Shown: positions 31,926 through 40,978 of the stretch, piece after piece
How positions within the stretch are numbered: position 1 is the stretch's first letter
Layout of the letters: every line of letters starts with the position of its first letter
Assembly (NCBI RefSeq): GCF_014199195.1
Contig: NZ_JACIJE010000001.1
Location: forward strand, 248,001 to 312,000
Reading direction: 5' to 3'
DNA length: 64,000 nt
Origin: Neoroseomonas alkaliterrae
GTDB taxonomy: Bacteria; Pseudomonadota; Alphaproteobacteria; Acetobacterales; Acetobacteraceae
The notes under the pieces: model-generated
The model's database searches: none
The model's input: the letters and a program-made list of their open reading frames with translations, nothing else
Told to the model about the DNA's origin: nothing
Position numbers and translations under genes: made by a program

Positions 31926-33638
31926 TTATTCCTCGCCGGCCATCTCGCGGCGGCGGCGGATGGCCGCGCCCAGGATGTCGCCGAGCGAGGCGCCGCTGTC
32001 GGCCGAGCCGTATTCGCGCATCGCCTCGCGCTCCTCCTCGATCTCCTTGCCCTTGATGGTCAGGGCGAGGCGACGGGCGGCGCGGTCCACGGCGGTGACG
32101 CGGGCGTCCACCTTCTCGCCGATCGCGAACTTGTCGGGGCGCTGGTCGGCGCGGTCACGCGCGAGCTCGGCGCGGCGGATGAAGCCGGTGAGCACGTCGT
32201 CCACCTTCACCTCGATGCCGTTCTGCTCGATCTTGGTGACGACGCAGGTGACGATGTCGCCCTTGCGCACGCGGTCGAGCACCTCGGCGGCCGGGTCGGC
32301 CTCGAGCTGCTTGATGCCGAGGGAGATGCGCTCCTTCTCGACATCCACGTCGAGGACCTTCGCCTTGACGACCTGGCCCTTGGAGTACTTCTGCATCGCC
32401 ACCTCGCCCGGCTCGTCCCAGGAGAGGTCGGACATGTGCACCATGCCGTCGATGTCCGGGCCGACGCCGATGAAGAGGCCGAACTCGGTGATGTTGCGGA
32501 TCTCGCCCTCGATGATCGAGCCGGGCGGGTGGGCCTCCAGGAACAGCTCCCAGGGGTTGCCCTGCGCCTGCTTGAGGCCGAGCGAGATGCGGCGCTTCGG
32601 CTCGTCCACGTCGAGGATCATCACGTCCACCTGCTCGGAGGTCGAGACGATCTTGCCCGGATGGACGTTCTTCTTGGTCCAGGACATCTCGCTCACGTGC
32701 ACGAGGCCCTCGACCCCCGGCTCCAGCTCCACGAAGGCGCCGTAGTCGGTGATGTTGGTCACGCGGCCGGAGAACTTGGCCCCCACCGGGTACTTCAGCG
32801 CCACGCCGTCCCACGGGTCGGACATGAGCTGCTTCATGCCGAGGCTGATGCGCTGCGTCTCCGGGTTGAAGCGGATGACCTGCACCTTCACCGGCTGGCC
32901 GATGGTCAGCGCCTCGGAGGGGTGGTTGATGCGGCGCCAGGCGATGTCGGTGACGTGCAGCAGCCCGTCCACGCCGCCGAGGTCCACGAAGGCGCCGTAG
33001 TCGGTGATGTTCTTCACAACGCCGTCGAGGATCATGCCTTCCTTGAGGCCCTGGATCAGCTCGCTGCGCTGCTCGGCGCGCGTCTCCTCGAGAACGGCGC
33101 GGCGGGAGACGACGATGTTGCCGCGCGCGCGATCCATCTTGAGGATCTGGAAGGGCTGCGGCGTGCCCATCAGCGGGCCGACATCGCGCACCGGGCGGAT
33201 GTCCACCTGGGAGCCGGGCAGGAAGGCCACCGCGCCGCCGAGATCCACCGTGAAGCCGCCCTTGACGCGGCCGAAGATCACGCCGTTGACGCGCTGGTTC
33301 GCCTGGAAGGACTTCTCGAGGTTGGTCCAGGCCTCCTCGCGCCGCGCCTTCTCGCGGCTCAGCACGATCGAGCCGTCGCGGTCCTCGTAGCGCTCGACGA
33401 AGAGCTCCACCAGGTCGCCGGGCTTCACCTCGGGCTTCTGGCCGGGGGCGGCGAATTCCTTGAGGGGCACGCGCCCCTCGCTCTTGAGGCCGACATCGAC
33501 GACCGCGACATCGTCATCCACCCGGATGACGCGGCCCGTCACGACGGAGCCGGCGAAGCCGGTGTCGGGGCCGAGTGTGGCATCGAGAAGGGCGGCGAAA
33601 TCCTCGCTGCCCGCGCGGTCGGCGGTGATGGTGGCCAT
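31926..33638 (-). CDS. rpsA: 30S ribosomal protein S1
   Basis: 570 residues with six S1 (OB-fold) repeats. The first two bind the ribosome and differ from the others; repeats 3 to 5 show the consensus (KNITDYGAFVDLGGVDGLLH, TNITDYGAFVELEPGVEGLVH, RNITEFGLFIGVG); repeat 6 is divergent (VTKIEQNGIEVKVDD). S1 recruits mRNA to the 30S subunit. The start at 33638 gives MATITADRAG. A canonical promoter lies 200 bases upstream, leaving a long leader that could carry autoregulation. Confidence 0.96.
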   Translation of the reverse strand: MATITADRAGSEDFAALLDATLGPDTGFAGSVVTGRVIRVDDDVAVVDVGLKSEGRVPLKEFAAPGQKPEVKPGDLVELFVERYEDRDGSIVLSREKARREEAWTNLEKSFQANQRVNGVIFGRVKGGFTVDLGGAVAFLPGSQVDIRPVRDVGPLMGTPQPFQILKMDRARGNIVVSRRAVLEETRAEQRSELIQGLKEGMILDGVVKNITDYGAFVDLGGVDGLLHVTDIAWRRINHPSEALTIGQPVKVQVIRFNPETQRISLGMKQLMSDPWDGVALKYPVGAKFSGRVTNITDYGAFVELEPGVEGLVHVSEMSWTKKNVHPGKIVSTSEQVDVMILDVDEPKRRISLGLKQAQGNPWELFLEAHPPGSIIEGEIRNITEFGLFIGVGPDIDGMVHMSDLSWDEPGEVAMQKYSKGQVVKAKVLDVDVEKERISLGIKQLEADPAAEVLDRVRKGDIVTCVVTKIEQNGIEVKVDDVLTGFIRRAELARDRADQRPDKFAIGEKVDARVTAVDRAARRLALTIKGKEIEEEREAMREYGSADSGASLGDILGAAIRRRREMAGEE

Positions 33639-34002
33639 GCAGTCCTGTGCTTTCCGGTATCGGCCCGCCAGCGCGGCGGGAGATGCGGCCTGCGCGCCCG
33701 CCCGAGGCGGGAACGGCTTGATCCGCCGCGCCTGATGCGGCTGCCGGGGCGGATCCGATGGGTGGGCGCGTGACGGTCCGCCCTCTTCCGGCCCCGGCTG
33801 GCGGGGCATGAACTTCCGGTCATGGAAGAACCCGGCGCGCATAGGCTCTGGTGGGAAAAGAGTCAAGGGAAAGCGGGCGCGGAGCCTTGATCCGCCGGCG
33901 CCCACGGCCCGTGCCGGCGGAACTTCATCGGCCCGTCACCGGACCGCAGCACGACCGCAACGCGGCGCGGCGAGAAGCATCCTATCGCACGGAGACACGA
34001 GC
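33639..34002. other. Divergent intergenic region between rpsA and the ABC transporter
   Basis: 364 bases. It holds the rpsA promoter at 33838-33866 and the roughly 190-base rpsA leader, which is GC-rich and can fold (for example GCCCGCC...GGCGGGA near 33665 and GCGCCTGATGCGGC). The right part, 33870-34002, should hold the promoter of the rightward transporter operon; no clear boxes were found. No gene is seen. Confidence 0.5.
33838..33866 (-). promoter_or_regulatory. Sigma-70-type promoter for rpsA
   Basis: Read leftward: TTGACT (33866-33861), 17-base spacer, TATGCG (33843-33838). It is the best consensus match in the gap and sits 200 bases before the rpsA start codon. Confidence 0.65.
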
Positions 34003-35019
34003 ATGAACCGCCGCCAGCTTCTCGGCGCCCCGGCCATCGCCTTCGCCGCCGCCCACTGGAACGAGGCCCAGGCGCAGGCAGCGCGCGCCGTCTGCTACAA
34101 CTGCCCGCCGGAATGGGCCGACTGGGCCGGCGCGCTGCGCGCGATCCGCGGCAGCCTCGGCATCGCCATGCCGCATGACAACAAGAATTCCGGCCAGGCG
34201 CTCGCGGCGCTGATCGCCGAACGGGCCCGCCCGGTCGCCGATGTCGCCTACATGGGCGGCAATTTCGGCCCGCGCGCCCGCGCCGAGGGCGTATTCGCCC
34301 CCTATCGCCCCGCGCGGATCGAGGAGGTGCCGGCGGACATGCGCGACCCGGACGGCTATTGGTTCGCCATCCATTCCGGCACGCTCGGTCTCTTCGTCAA
34401 CCGCGGCGCGCTGCGCGGCCGCCCCATGCCGACGGGCTGGCGCGACCTGCTCAAGCCCGAGTACCGCGGCATGGTCGGCTATCTGAACCCGACCTCGGCC
34501 GCTGTCGGGCAGGTCGGCATGGTGGCGGTGAATGTCGCCCTCGGCGGCGGCTACTCGGACTTCACGCCGGCCATCGAGTTCTTCAAGGCGCTGCGCGCCA
34601 ATGGCGCGGTGGTGCCGTTGCAGACCTCCTACGCCCGCGTCGTCTCGGGCGAGATCCCGATCCTCTTCGACTACGACTTCAATGCGATGCGCGCCCAGTT
34701 CACCGACGGCGCCGATACGCGCTTCGTGCTGCCGGCGGAGGGTACCGTCTCCTTCCCCTACATCATGGGCCTGGTTGCGAACGGCCCCAATCCGGAGAAT
34801 GGCCGCCGCGTGCTCGATTGGACGCTCTCGGACGAAGGCCAGCGCATCTGGGCGAACGCCTTCCTGCGCCCCGTGCGGCCCGCCGCCATGCCGGCCGAGA
34901 CCGCCTCCCGCTTCCTGCCGGCAAGCGAATACGCCCGCGCCCGGGTCATCGACATCGCGGCCATGGTGGCGGCGCAGGAAGGCTTCGTGGCGCGCTATCG
35001 CGCGGAGGTCGGCGCCTGA
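34003..35019 (+). CDS. ABC transporter periplasmic substrate-binding protein
   Basis: 338 residues. The start MNRRQLLGAPAIAFAAA is a signal peptide with a twin-Arg-like RR. The mature part is a family-1-type extracellular binding protein (PhnS/AfuA/PotD-like layout): MPTGWRDLLKPEYRGMVGYLNP is the hinge-side block typical of such proteins, and GEIPILFDYDFN lies in lobe 2. A GGAGA site precedes the ATG. The ligand is not defined by sequence; the metallophosphoesterase gene at the end of this operon hints at an organophosphate or phosphonate. It is translationally coupled to the first permease. Confidence 0.85.
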   Translation: MNRRQLLGAPAIAFAAAHWNEAQAQAARAVCYNCPPEWADWAGALRAIRGSLGIAMPHDNKNSGQALAALIAERARPVADVAYMGGNFGPRARAEGVFAPYRPARIEEVPADMRDPDGYWFAIHSGTLGLFVNRGALRGRPMPTGWRDLLKPEYRGMVGYLNPTSAAVGQVGMVAVNVALGGGYSDFTPAIEFFKALRANGAVVPLQTSYARVVSGEIPILFDYDFNAMRAQFTDGADTRFVLPAEGTVSFPYIMGLVANGPNPENGRRVLDWTLSDEGQRIWANAFLRPVRPAAMPAETASRFLPASEYARARVIDIAAMVAAQEGFVARYRAEVGA

Positions 35020-35819
35020 GCCTCCGCCTCGCGCTGCTCGCGCCCGCGCTCGCCGCGCTGCTCGCCTTCTTCCTGCTGCCGCTCGCGCGCCTCGTCGCGG
35101 CGGGCTGGGAGAATGGTGGCGCCGTCGGGTATCTCGCGACACTCTCGGAACCGCGCCACCTCGTCGCACTGCGTGACACGGTACTGCTCTCGGCCGCGGT
35201 CGCCTTCGTCTCCGTCGCGCTTGCGGCGGTGGTGGGCACCGTGCTCGCGCGGCGCCGCTTCCCCGGGCGCAGGCTGCTGGTCGCGCTGATGACGCTGCCG
35301 CTCGCCTTCCCGGGCGTCGTGGTCGGCTTCATGGTCATCCTGCTGGCCGGCCGCCAGGGCGTGATCGGCGGCGCGACCGAGGCGCTGACGGGCGAGCGCC
35401 TGGTCTTCGCCTATTCGCTCGCGGGCCTCGCGCTCGGCTATCTCTACTTCTCCCTGCCGCGCTGCGTCGTGACCGTGATGGCCGCGGCCGAAGGGCTCGA
35501 CCCGGCACTCGAGGAAGCGGCGCGCAGCCTCGGCGCTGGCCCGTGGCGCGTGGTGCGCGACGTGATCCTGCCCGGCCTCGCGCCCGCCCTAGTCGCCTCT
35601 GGCGCGATCGTCTTTGCGACCTGCATGGGTGCCCTCGGCACCGCCTTCACCCTGGCGACCGACATCCGCGTGCTGCCCATGGTCATCTATACCGAGTTCA
35701 CGCTGGCGACGAACTTCGCCACCGCGGCGGCGCTCTCGGTGCTGCTCGGCGTGGTGACCTGGCTGGCGCTCGCAATCGCGCGCATCTTCGGCGGCGGCTC
35801 CGTCGCGGCGCAGGCGTGA
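35016..35819 (+). CDS. ABC transporter permease, apparent CTG start
   Basis: 267 residues, about six transmembrane helices, with the permease EAA loop AAAEGLDPALEEAARSLGAGPWRVVRDVILPGLAPAL broken here only for description (EEAARSLGAG is the core). The reading frame has no ATG, GTG or TTG near its start; the next ones downstream would delete the first helix. A CTG at 35016 overlaps the preceding stop (CTGA) and has a perfect GGAGG at 35004-35008 with a seven-base spacer. I therefore propose a CTG start giving LSLRLALLAPALAAL as the first membrane segment. It pairs with the next permease to form the channel. Confidence 0.8.
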   Translation: MSLRLALLAPALAALLAFFLLPLARLVAAGWENGGAVGYLATLSEPRHLVALRDTVLLSAAVAFVSVALAAVVGTVLARRRFPGRRLLVALMTLPLAFPGVVVGFMVILLAGRQGVIGGATEALTGERLVFAYSLAGLALGYLYFSLPRCVVTVMAAAEGLDPALEEAARSLGAGPWRVVRDVILPGLAPALVASGAIVFATCMGALGTAFTLATDIRVLPMVIYTEFTLATNFATAAALSVLLGVVTWLALAIARIFGGGSVAAQA

Positions 35820-36586
35820 TGCGCCTCCTCGCCGGCCTCGTCACGCTGCTGGTCGCGGCCTTCCTGCTGGTGCCGGTGCTGCTCTCGGCGCTGGCCGGCG
35901 TGACGGCGAACTGGTTCCTCGGAATCGCGGGGGGCTTCACCACGCGCTGGATCGAGCGCGTATGGGAACTCTACGCCCACACCATCGCGCTCTCCGCCTG
36001 GATCGCCTGCTGCTGCCTGATCGCGACACTGCTGCTCGGCGTCCCCGCCGCCTATGCGCTGGCACGCTCGGAAGGACGCTGGCCGCGGCTGGTCGAGGAG
36101 CTCCTCACCCTGCCGCTCGCCGTGCCAGGCCTCGCCACCGCGCTCGGGCTCATCCTGCTGTGGGGCGCGGTCGGCAACATCCGGACGCATTGGGGCTTCG
36201 TGCTGATCGGGCATATCGTCTTCACCCTGCCCTTCATGCTGCGGGCCACGCTTGCGGCCATGCGCAGCACTGACCTCGTCACGCTCGAGGAGGCGGCGCG
36301 GGCCTGCGGGGCGGGCTTCCGCCAGCGTTTCGTCGGCATCGTGCTGCCGAATGCGCGGCGAGGCATACTGGCCGGCAGCCTGATGGTGGTCGCGCTCTCG
36401 CTCGGCGAGTTCAACACGACGCTGCTGCTGGCCACGCCCTTCACGATGACGCTGCCGGTGGGCCTCGCCGATTCCTATGCCTCGATGCGGCTCGAGATCG
36501 GCTCGGCCTTCACGCTTGTCTTCCTGCTCCTGGTGGTGCCGCCCATGCTCCTTCTCCAGGCGGTCGCGGACAGGGTCGCGCGATGA
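35819..36586 (+). CDS. ABC transporter permease
   Basis: 255 residues with about six transmembrane helices. The ATG at 35819 overlaps the previous stop (TGATG). The EAA-loop LEEAARACGAGFRQRFVGIV is conserved and contacts the ATPase. LTLPLAVPGLATALGLILLW and LPNARRGILAGSLMVVALSLG are typical of the second permease of binding-protein systems for polyamines, iron or phosphonates. Its stop overlaps the ATPase start (ATGA). Confidence 0.9.
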   Translation: MRLLAGLVTLLVAAFLLVPVLLSALAGVTANWFLGIAGGFTTRWIERVWELYAHTIALSAWIACCCLIATLLLGVPAAYALARSEGRWPRLVEELLTLPLAVPGLATALGLILLWGAVGNIRTHWGFVLIGHIVFTLPFMLRATLAAMRSTDLVTLEEAARACGAGFRQRFVGIVLPNARRGILAGSLMVVALSLGEFNTTLLLATPFTMTLPVGLADSYASMRLEIGSAFTLVFLLLVVPPMLLLQAVADRVAR

Positions 36587-37539
36587 GCATCTCCGCGCGC
36601 CTCGAAGCCTGCGCCCGCACCTTCGCCGACGGCACGGTCGGGCTGCATCCGACCACGCTCGACTTCCCCGCCGGATCCGTCACCGCGTTGCTCGGGCCCT
36701 CGGGCTGCGGCAAGACGACTACGCTGCGGCTGCTCGCCGGCCTCGCCGCGCCTGACCGCGGCGGGCGCGTGCTCTTCGACGGGCAGGACGTGACGCGCCT
36801 TCCGGTCGAGAAGCGCGGCATCGGCATGGTCTTCCAGGGCTACGCCCTGTTCCCCAACCGCGACGTCGCAGGAAACATCGGCTTCGGGCTCGAGGTACGG
36901 GGCGTGAGCCGCGCCGAACGGGACCGGCGCGTGGCCGAGATGCTGCGCCTGACGCGGCTCGAGGGCCTCGCCTCGCGCCGCATAGACCAGCTCTCGGGCG
37001 GGCAGCGGCAGCGCGTCGCGCTTGCCCGCGCGCTCGCCCCCGCGCCCGGCCTGCTGCTGCTGGACGAACCCTTCGGTGCCCTCGATGCGAGGCTGCGGGA
37101 CACATTGCGCGGCGAGCTCGCGGCGCTGCTCGAGGCGCTCGGCGTCACCGCCGTCTTCGTCACGCACGACCAGGCCGAGGCCATGGCACTCGGGCGTCGG
37201 ATCGTCGTCATGGAAGCCGGGCGCGTGGCGCAGACTGGCACGCCTGAGGAGGTCTACCGCCGCCCCTCCACGCGCTTCGTCGGCCAGTTCCTCGGCACGC
37301 TGAACCATCTCGGGCAGGACCGTTTCTGCAGGCCCGAAGCGCTGCGCGTGGATCCGGGCGGGGCAATCCCCGCCACGGTGCGGGCCTGCTTCTTCGAAGG
37401 GGGGCGCTACCGTGTCATCGCGCTGCCCGAGGGCGGGGACTCCGAGATCACCTTCGAGATCGCCGCCTCGCCACCGATGCCGGGCAGCCGCCTCCGCCTT
37501 GCCGTCGAGGCCGAGGCCGTGCTGCGCCTGCCGGCCTGA
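36583..37539 (+). CDS. ABC transporter ATP-binding protein
   Basis: 318 residues. Walker A GPSGCGKTT at 38-46, signature LSGGQRQRVALARAL, Walker B LLLLDEPFGALD and H-loop VFVTHDQAEAMALG are all standard. After residue 240 comes a short TOBE-like C-terminal domain (HLGQDRFCRPEALRV). This layout matches PotA/FbpC-type ATPases. It is translationally coupled to the second permease and is followed 32 bases later by the metallophosphoesterase gene. Confidence 0.93.
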   Translation: MSISARLEACARTFADGTVGLHPTTLDFPAGSVTALLGPSGCGKTTTLRLLAGLAAPDRGGRVLFDGQDVTRLPVEKRGIGMVFQGYALFPNRDVAGNIGFGLEVRGVSRAERDRRVAEMLRLTRLEGLASRRIDQLSGGQRQRVALARALAPAPGLLLLDEPFGALDARLRDTLRGELAALLEALGVTAVFVTHDQAEAMALGRRIVVMEAGRVAQTGTPEEVYRRPSTRFVGQFLGTLNHLGQDRFCRPEALRVDPGGAIPATVRACFFEGGRYRVIALPEGGDSEITFEIAASPPMPGSRLRLAVEAEAVLRLPA

Positions 37540-37571
37540 CGCACCGAAACGAAGCAGCGACGAAGGCCACG

Positions 37572-38396
37572 ATGCCCACCATCCTGCAGATCTCCGACGC
37601 CCACCTCTCCCCGCGCAGCCCATTGTTCCGGGAGAACTTCGCCCGAATCCGGGCGCTGGCCGAGGCGCTGGCGCCGGACCTCGTGGTGGCGACTGGCGAT
37701 CTTTCCCTCGACGGCGCGGACCACGAGGAGGACCTCGCATTCGCCGCCGAACTCCATGCCGACCTTCCCGCGCCACTGCTCGCCCTGCCGGGCAACCACG
37801 ATGTCGGCAGCCATGCCCGCACAATGCCGCGCCAGCCTGTGGATGCGGCTCGGCTGGACCGCTTCCGCGCCCATCTCGGCCCGGGTCGCGGCGTGGTGGA
37901 CCTGCCGGGCTGGCGCGTCATCGGCCTGAACTCGGAGGTGATGGGCACGGGGCTCGCGGAGGAGGCGGAGCAGGCGGCGACGCTGCCTGGGCTTCTCGCG
38001 GATGCGGGCGAGCGGCGCATCGCGCTGTTCCTGCACAAGCCGGTCTTCGTCACCGCGCCGGAGGATCCGACCTTCGACTACTGGTCGGTGCCGCCGGCGG
38101 CGCGGCCGGCCCTCGCACCGGTCCTCGACCACCCGGCCCTGAGGCTCGTCGGATCAGGCCATCTGCACCTGCATCACCGCTTCGAGCGCGGCCGGGTTGC
38201 GTTCGCCTGGGCCCCGCCGCTCTCCTTCCTGGTCCATCCGGACGAGCAGCCGGGCCTGCCTGGGGAGCGGCTGTGCGGCGCGCTCCTGCACCATCTTCAT
38301 GCGGATCGCGCGGAGACGGAACTTCTCGCGCCCGCGGGCCTTGACAGGCCGATCCTCGACGACATCCGCGATCTGACCTACCCGCGCGGGGGCTAG
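37572..38396 (+). CDS. Metallophosphoesterase, cytoplasmic
   Basis: 274 residues with all calcineurin-like metal motifs: D9-A-H11, GDLS, GNHD and the final GHLHLH. No signal peptide, so it acts in the cytoplasm. Size and motifs resemble the CpdA/GpdQ group that cuts phosphodiesters such as cyclic nucleotides or glycerophosphodiesters. Being the last gene of the importer operon it probably processes the imported compound. Downstream, 22 bases separate it from the convergent CoA-transferase gene. Confidence 0.85.
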   Translation: MPTILQISDAHLSPRSPLFRENFARIRALAEALAPDLVVATGDLSLDGADHEEDLAFAAELHADLPAPLLALPGNHDVGSHARTMPRQPVDAARLDRFRAHLGPGRGVVDLPGWRVIGLNSEVMGTGLAEEAEQAATLPGLLADAGERRIALFLHKPVFVTAPEDPTFDYWSVPPAARPALAPVLDHPALRLVGSGHLHLHHRFERGRVAFAWAPPLSFLVHPDEQPGLPGERLCGALLHHLHADRAETELLAPAGLDRPILDDIRDLTYPRGG

Positions 38397-38418
38397 GTCC
38401 CCGCCATCCGGCGGTGTC

Positions 38419-39072
38419 CTAGGCCGCGAGCTTCGCCGCCACCTCGAACGCGGCCTCCGTCTTCTCGCGCATCTCCTCGAGGCTCACCCCCGGCGCGAGT
38501 TCCGTCAGCACCAGCCGCTCCGGCCCCTTGCGCGCGATCTCGAACACGCCGAGGTCGGTCACCACCATGTCCACCACCCGCGCGCCGGTCAGCGGCAGGG
38601 TGCAGCGGTTCAGCAGCTTCGGCTTGCCGCCGGCGGTGTGCTCCATCAGCACGATCACCTTCTTCACCCCGGCCACGAGGTCCATCGCGCCACCCATCCC
38701 CTTCACCATCTTGCCGGGGATCATCCAGTTCGCGAGATCCCCGTTCGCCGCCACCTGCAGCGCGCCAAGGATCGAGAGGTCGATGTGCCCGCCGCGGATC
38801 ATCCCGAAGGAGGTCGCGGAGTCGAAGAAGGAGGAGGTCGGAAGCTGGGTGATGGTCTGCTTGCCGGCGTTGATCAGGTCGGGATCCTCCTCCCCCTCAT
38901 AGGGGAAGGGGCCGAGGCCGAGCATGCCGTTCTCGGACTGGAGTTGCACGTTCATCCCCGGCGGGACGTGGTTGGCCACCAGCGTCGGGATGCCGATGCC
39001 GAGGTTGACGTAGAAGCCGTCCTGCAGTTCGCGGGCGGCGCGGGCCGCCATCTCGTCGCGCGTCCAGGGCAT
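38419..39072 (-). CDS. 3-oxoacid CoA-transferase subunit B
   Basis: 217 residues. E47 in [12 protein letters not shown] is the catalytic glutamate that carries the CoA thioester. [15 protein letters not shown] and [14 protein letters not shown] are the family blocks. With the A subunit it moves CoA from succinyl-CoA to a 3-oxoacid, either acetoacetate (Sco) or 3-oxoadipate (Pca/Cat); sequence by eye does not separate the two. It begins three bases after the A subunit gene ends. Confidence 0.92.
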   Translation of the reverse strand: MPWTRDEMAARAARELQDGFYVNLGIGIPTLVANHVPPGMNVQLQSENGMLGLGPFPYEGEEDPDLINAGKQTITQLPTSSFFDSATSFGMIRGGHIDLSILGALQVAANGDLANWMIPGKMVKGMGGAMDLVAGVKKVIVLMEHTAGGKPKLLNRCTLPLTGARVVDMVVTDLGVFEIARKGPERLVLTELAPGVSLEEMREKTEAAFEVAAKLAA

Positions 39073-39075
39073 CGC

Positions 39076-39807
39076 TCAGACCTCCTCACCGGCGGCGGCG
39101 GCCGCCTCGCGCTTGCGCACCGTGCGCTGCTCGATCCGCTTCTCGTAGCCCGGCGGGCAGGCGATGATCCGCTTCACGAAGATGCCGGGCGTGTGGATGT
39201 GGTCGGCGTCGATCTCGCCGGGGCGGACCAGGTGCTCGACCTGTGCGACCGTCACCTTCGCCGCGGTGGCCATCATCGGATTGAAGTTCCGCGCCGTCTT
39301 CCGATAGACGAGGTTGCCCTCGGTATCGCCCATGTAGGCGTGCACGATGGCGAGGTCGGCGAAGATGCCGCGCTCCATCACGTAGGTCTCGCCGTCGAAC
39401 TCGCGCGTCTCCTTGCCCTTCGCCACCTCTGTGCCGACGCCGGTGCGGGTGAAGAAGGCCGGGATGCCCGCGCCGCCGGCGCGGATGCGCTCGGCGAGCG
39501 TGCCCTGCGGGTTGAACTCGATCTCGAGCTCCCCGGCGAGGTACTGGCGGGCGAATTCCGCGTTCTCTCCGACATAGGAGGAGATCATCTTGCGGATCTG
39601 CCGCGTCTTCAGCAGCAGGCCGAGCCCGGCATCGTCGATGCCCGCGTTGTTGGACACCACCGTGAGGTCCTTCACGCCGCTCTCGCGGATCGCCTCGATC
39701 AGCAGGGCGGGGATGCCGCACAGGCCGAAGCCGCCGGAATGGATCACCATGCCGTCGCGCAGCACGCCGGCCAGCGCCGCCTTCGCGTCAGGATAGACCT
39801 TGCCCAT
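39076..39807 (-). CDS. 3-oxoacid CoA-transferase subunit A
   Basis: 243 residues. The CoA-binding motif GGFGLCGIPALLIEAI is in place near the N-terminus, followed by SNNAGIDDAGLGLLL. ERGIFADLAIVHAYMGDTEGNL is a typical central block. It is the upstream member of a two-gene operon with subunit B and is divergent from tRNA-Ala. A role in ketone body or 3-oxoadipate use is likely; the catabolic genes at 1-12 kb are too far away to tell. Confidence 0.92.
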   Translation of the reverse strand: MGKVYPDAKAALAGVLRDGMVIHSGGFGLCGIPALLIEAIRESGVKDLTVVSNNAGIDDAGLGLLLKTRQIRKMISSYVGENAEFARQYLAGELEIEFNPQGTLAERIRAGGAGIPAFFTRTGVGTEVAKGKETREFDGETYVMERGIFADLAIVHAYMGDTEGNLVYRKTARNFNPMMATAAKVTVAQVEHLVRPGEIDADHIHTPGIFVKRIIACPPGYEKRIEQRTVRKREAAAAAGEEV

Positions 39808-39884
39808 GGGTGCCCCCGGAACCGTGACGTGAGGCCCCCTCCCTACCGTTCCGCGCGGCGCGCCGGAAGGGGGCGAGCCCCCCC

Positions 39885-39913
39885 TTGCGGGTGCGGCGGG
39901 CGAAGGCTATACC
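39885..39913 (+). promoter_or_regulatory. Promoter of tRNA-Ala
   Basis: TTGCGG at 39885-39890, 17-base spacer, TATACC at 39908-39913, ending 16 bases before the mature tRNA 5' end. Confidence 0.6.
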
Positions 39914-39929
39914 GCGCGCCTCTTCCCGG

Positions 39930-40005
<76 letters not shown>

Positions 40006-40170
40006 CCCCGCCCCGGCTTCCGCTGATGGCCGCGCCAGAGCGGCCGCTTGGTCCTCCGGCCGCGCTCGGCTAGCCTGCTCGCCCCTCCGCAGCGAAGGCC
40101 GTCGCGCCGTGCAGCACCCCAGCCCATTCGCCTCATGCCGCGCCCGGTCCAGGCGCGTGCAGGCCTGCCC

Positions 40171-40914
40171 ATGAGCCGCCTGCCGCCCCATCCGCCGCTC
40201 GCCCAGCACTATGGCAGCGAGGCGGCGCGCGAGCCCTTCGTGCGCACCCTCTTTGACCGCGGCGCGCCTTCCTACGACCAGATCGACGCCGTCTTCTCCT
40301 TCGGCACCGGCCCGCGCTACCGCCGGGAGGCCCTGATGCGCAGCGGCCTCGCGCCGGGCCAGCGCATGCTCGACGTCGCGATCGGCACCGGCCTCGTGGC
40401 GCGGGAGGCGCTGCGCATCCTCGGCCGCGCGGAGGATCTCGTCGGCCTCGATGTCAGCCCCGGCATGCTGCGCGAGGCGCGCAGCCTCGGCCTGCCGCTG
40501 GTCCAGGCCAAGGCCGAGGCCATCCCGCTCGCCGATGCCAGCATGGACCTCGTCACGGTCGGCTATGCGCTGCGCCACTTCGCCGATCTCGGGGCGGCCT
40601 TCGCCGAGTTCCGCCGCGTCCTGCGCCCCGGCGGCGGCGTGCTGCTGCTCGAGATCGACCACCCCGAAAGCGCCTTCGGCCAGGCGGCGCTGCGCTTCTA
40701 CCTCGGGCACGTGGTGCCTTCGCTCTCCCGCTGGCTCGGCGGCGGGCGCGATGCACGGCGGATGATGCGCTACTTCTGGGACACGATCGACGCCTGCGTG
40801 CCCGCCGCCGCGATCGAGGAGGCGCTGGCCGGCGCTGGTTTCACCGAGGTCCGCTGCGAGATCCAGCTCGGCATCTTCCGCGCCTACCGCGCGAAGGCGC
40901 CCCTGGCCGCCTGA
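40171..40914 (+). CDS. UbiE-like class I SAM methyltransferase
   Basis: 247 residues. FDRGAPSYDQIDAVFSFGTG and YRREALMRSGLAPG resemble the N-terminus of UbiE/COQ5 methyltransferases; motif I is MLDVAIGTGLVAREAL, motif II DLVTVGYALRHFADL, and motif III RRVLRPGGGVLLLEI. It may methylate a quinone or related lipid, but some UbiE signature residues differ, so I leave it without a symbol. An in-frame ATG at 40135 exists; 40171 suits the domain better. It lies downstream of tRNA-Ala and is convergent with the small unknown gene. Confidence 0.75.
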   Translation: MSRLPPHPPLAQHYGSEAAREPFVRTLFDRGAPSYDQIDAVFSFGTGPRYRREALMRSGLAPGQRMLDVAIGTGLVAREALRILGRAEDLVGLDVSPGMLREARSLGLPLVQAKAEAIPLADASMDLVTVGYALRHFADLGAAFAEFRRVLRPGGGVLLLEIDHPESAFGQAALRFYLGHVVPSLSRWLGGGRDARRMMRYFWDTIDACVPAAAIEEALAGAGFTEVRCEIQLGIFRAYRAKAPLAA

Positions 40915-40978
40915 TCCTGCCCGCGTCCCGGCCCGCCCGGGCAGCAGCCCCTCGCGCCGCGCGCCGGCCCGCCGCCGA

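Noticed and set aside
35016-35819. The first ABC permease as a pseudogene because it lacks a normal start codon
   Set aside because: The frame is complete, the EAA loop and helices are intact, and a perfect ribosome-binding site precedes the CTG. A rare start codon explains it better.
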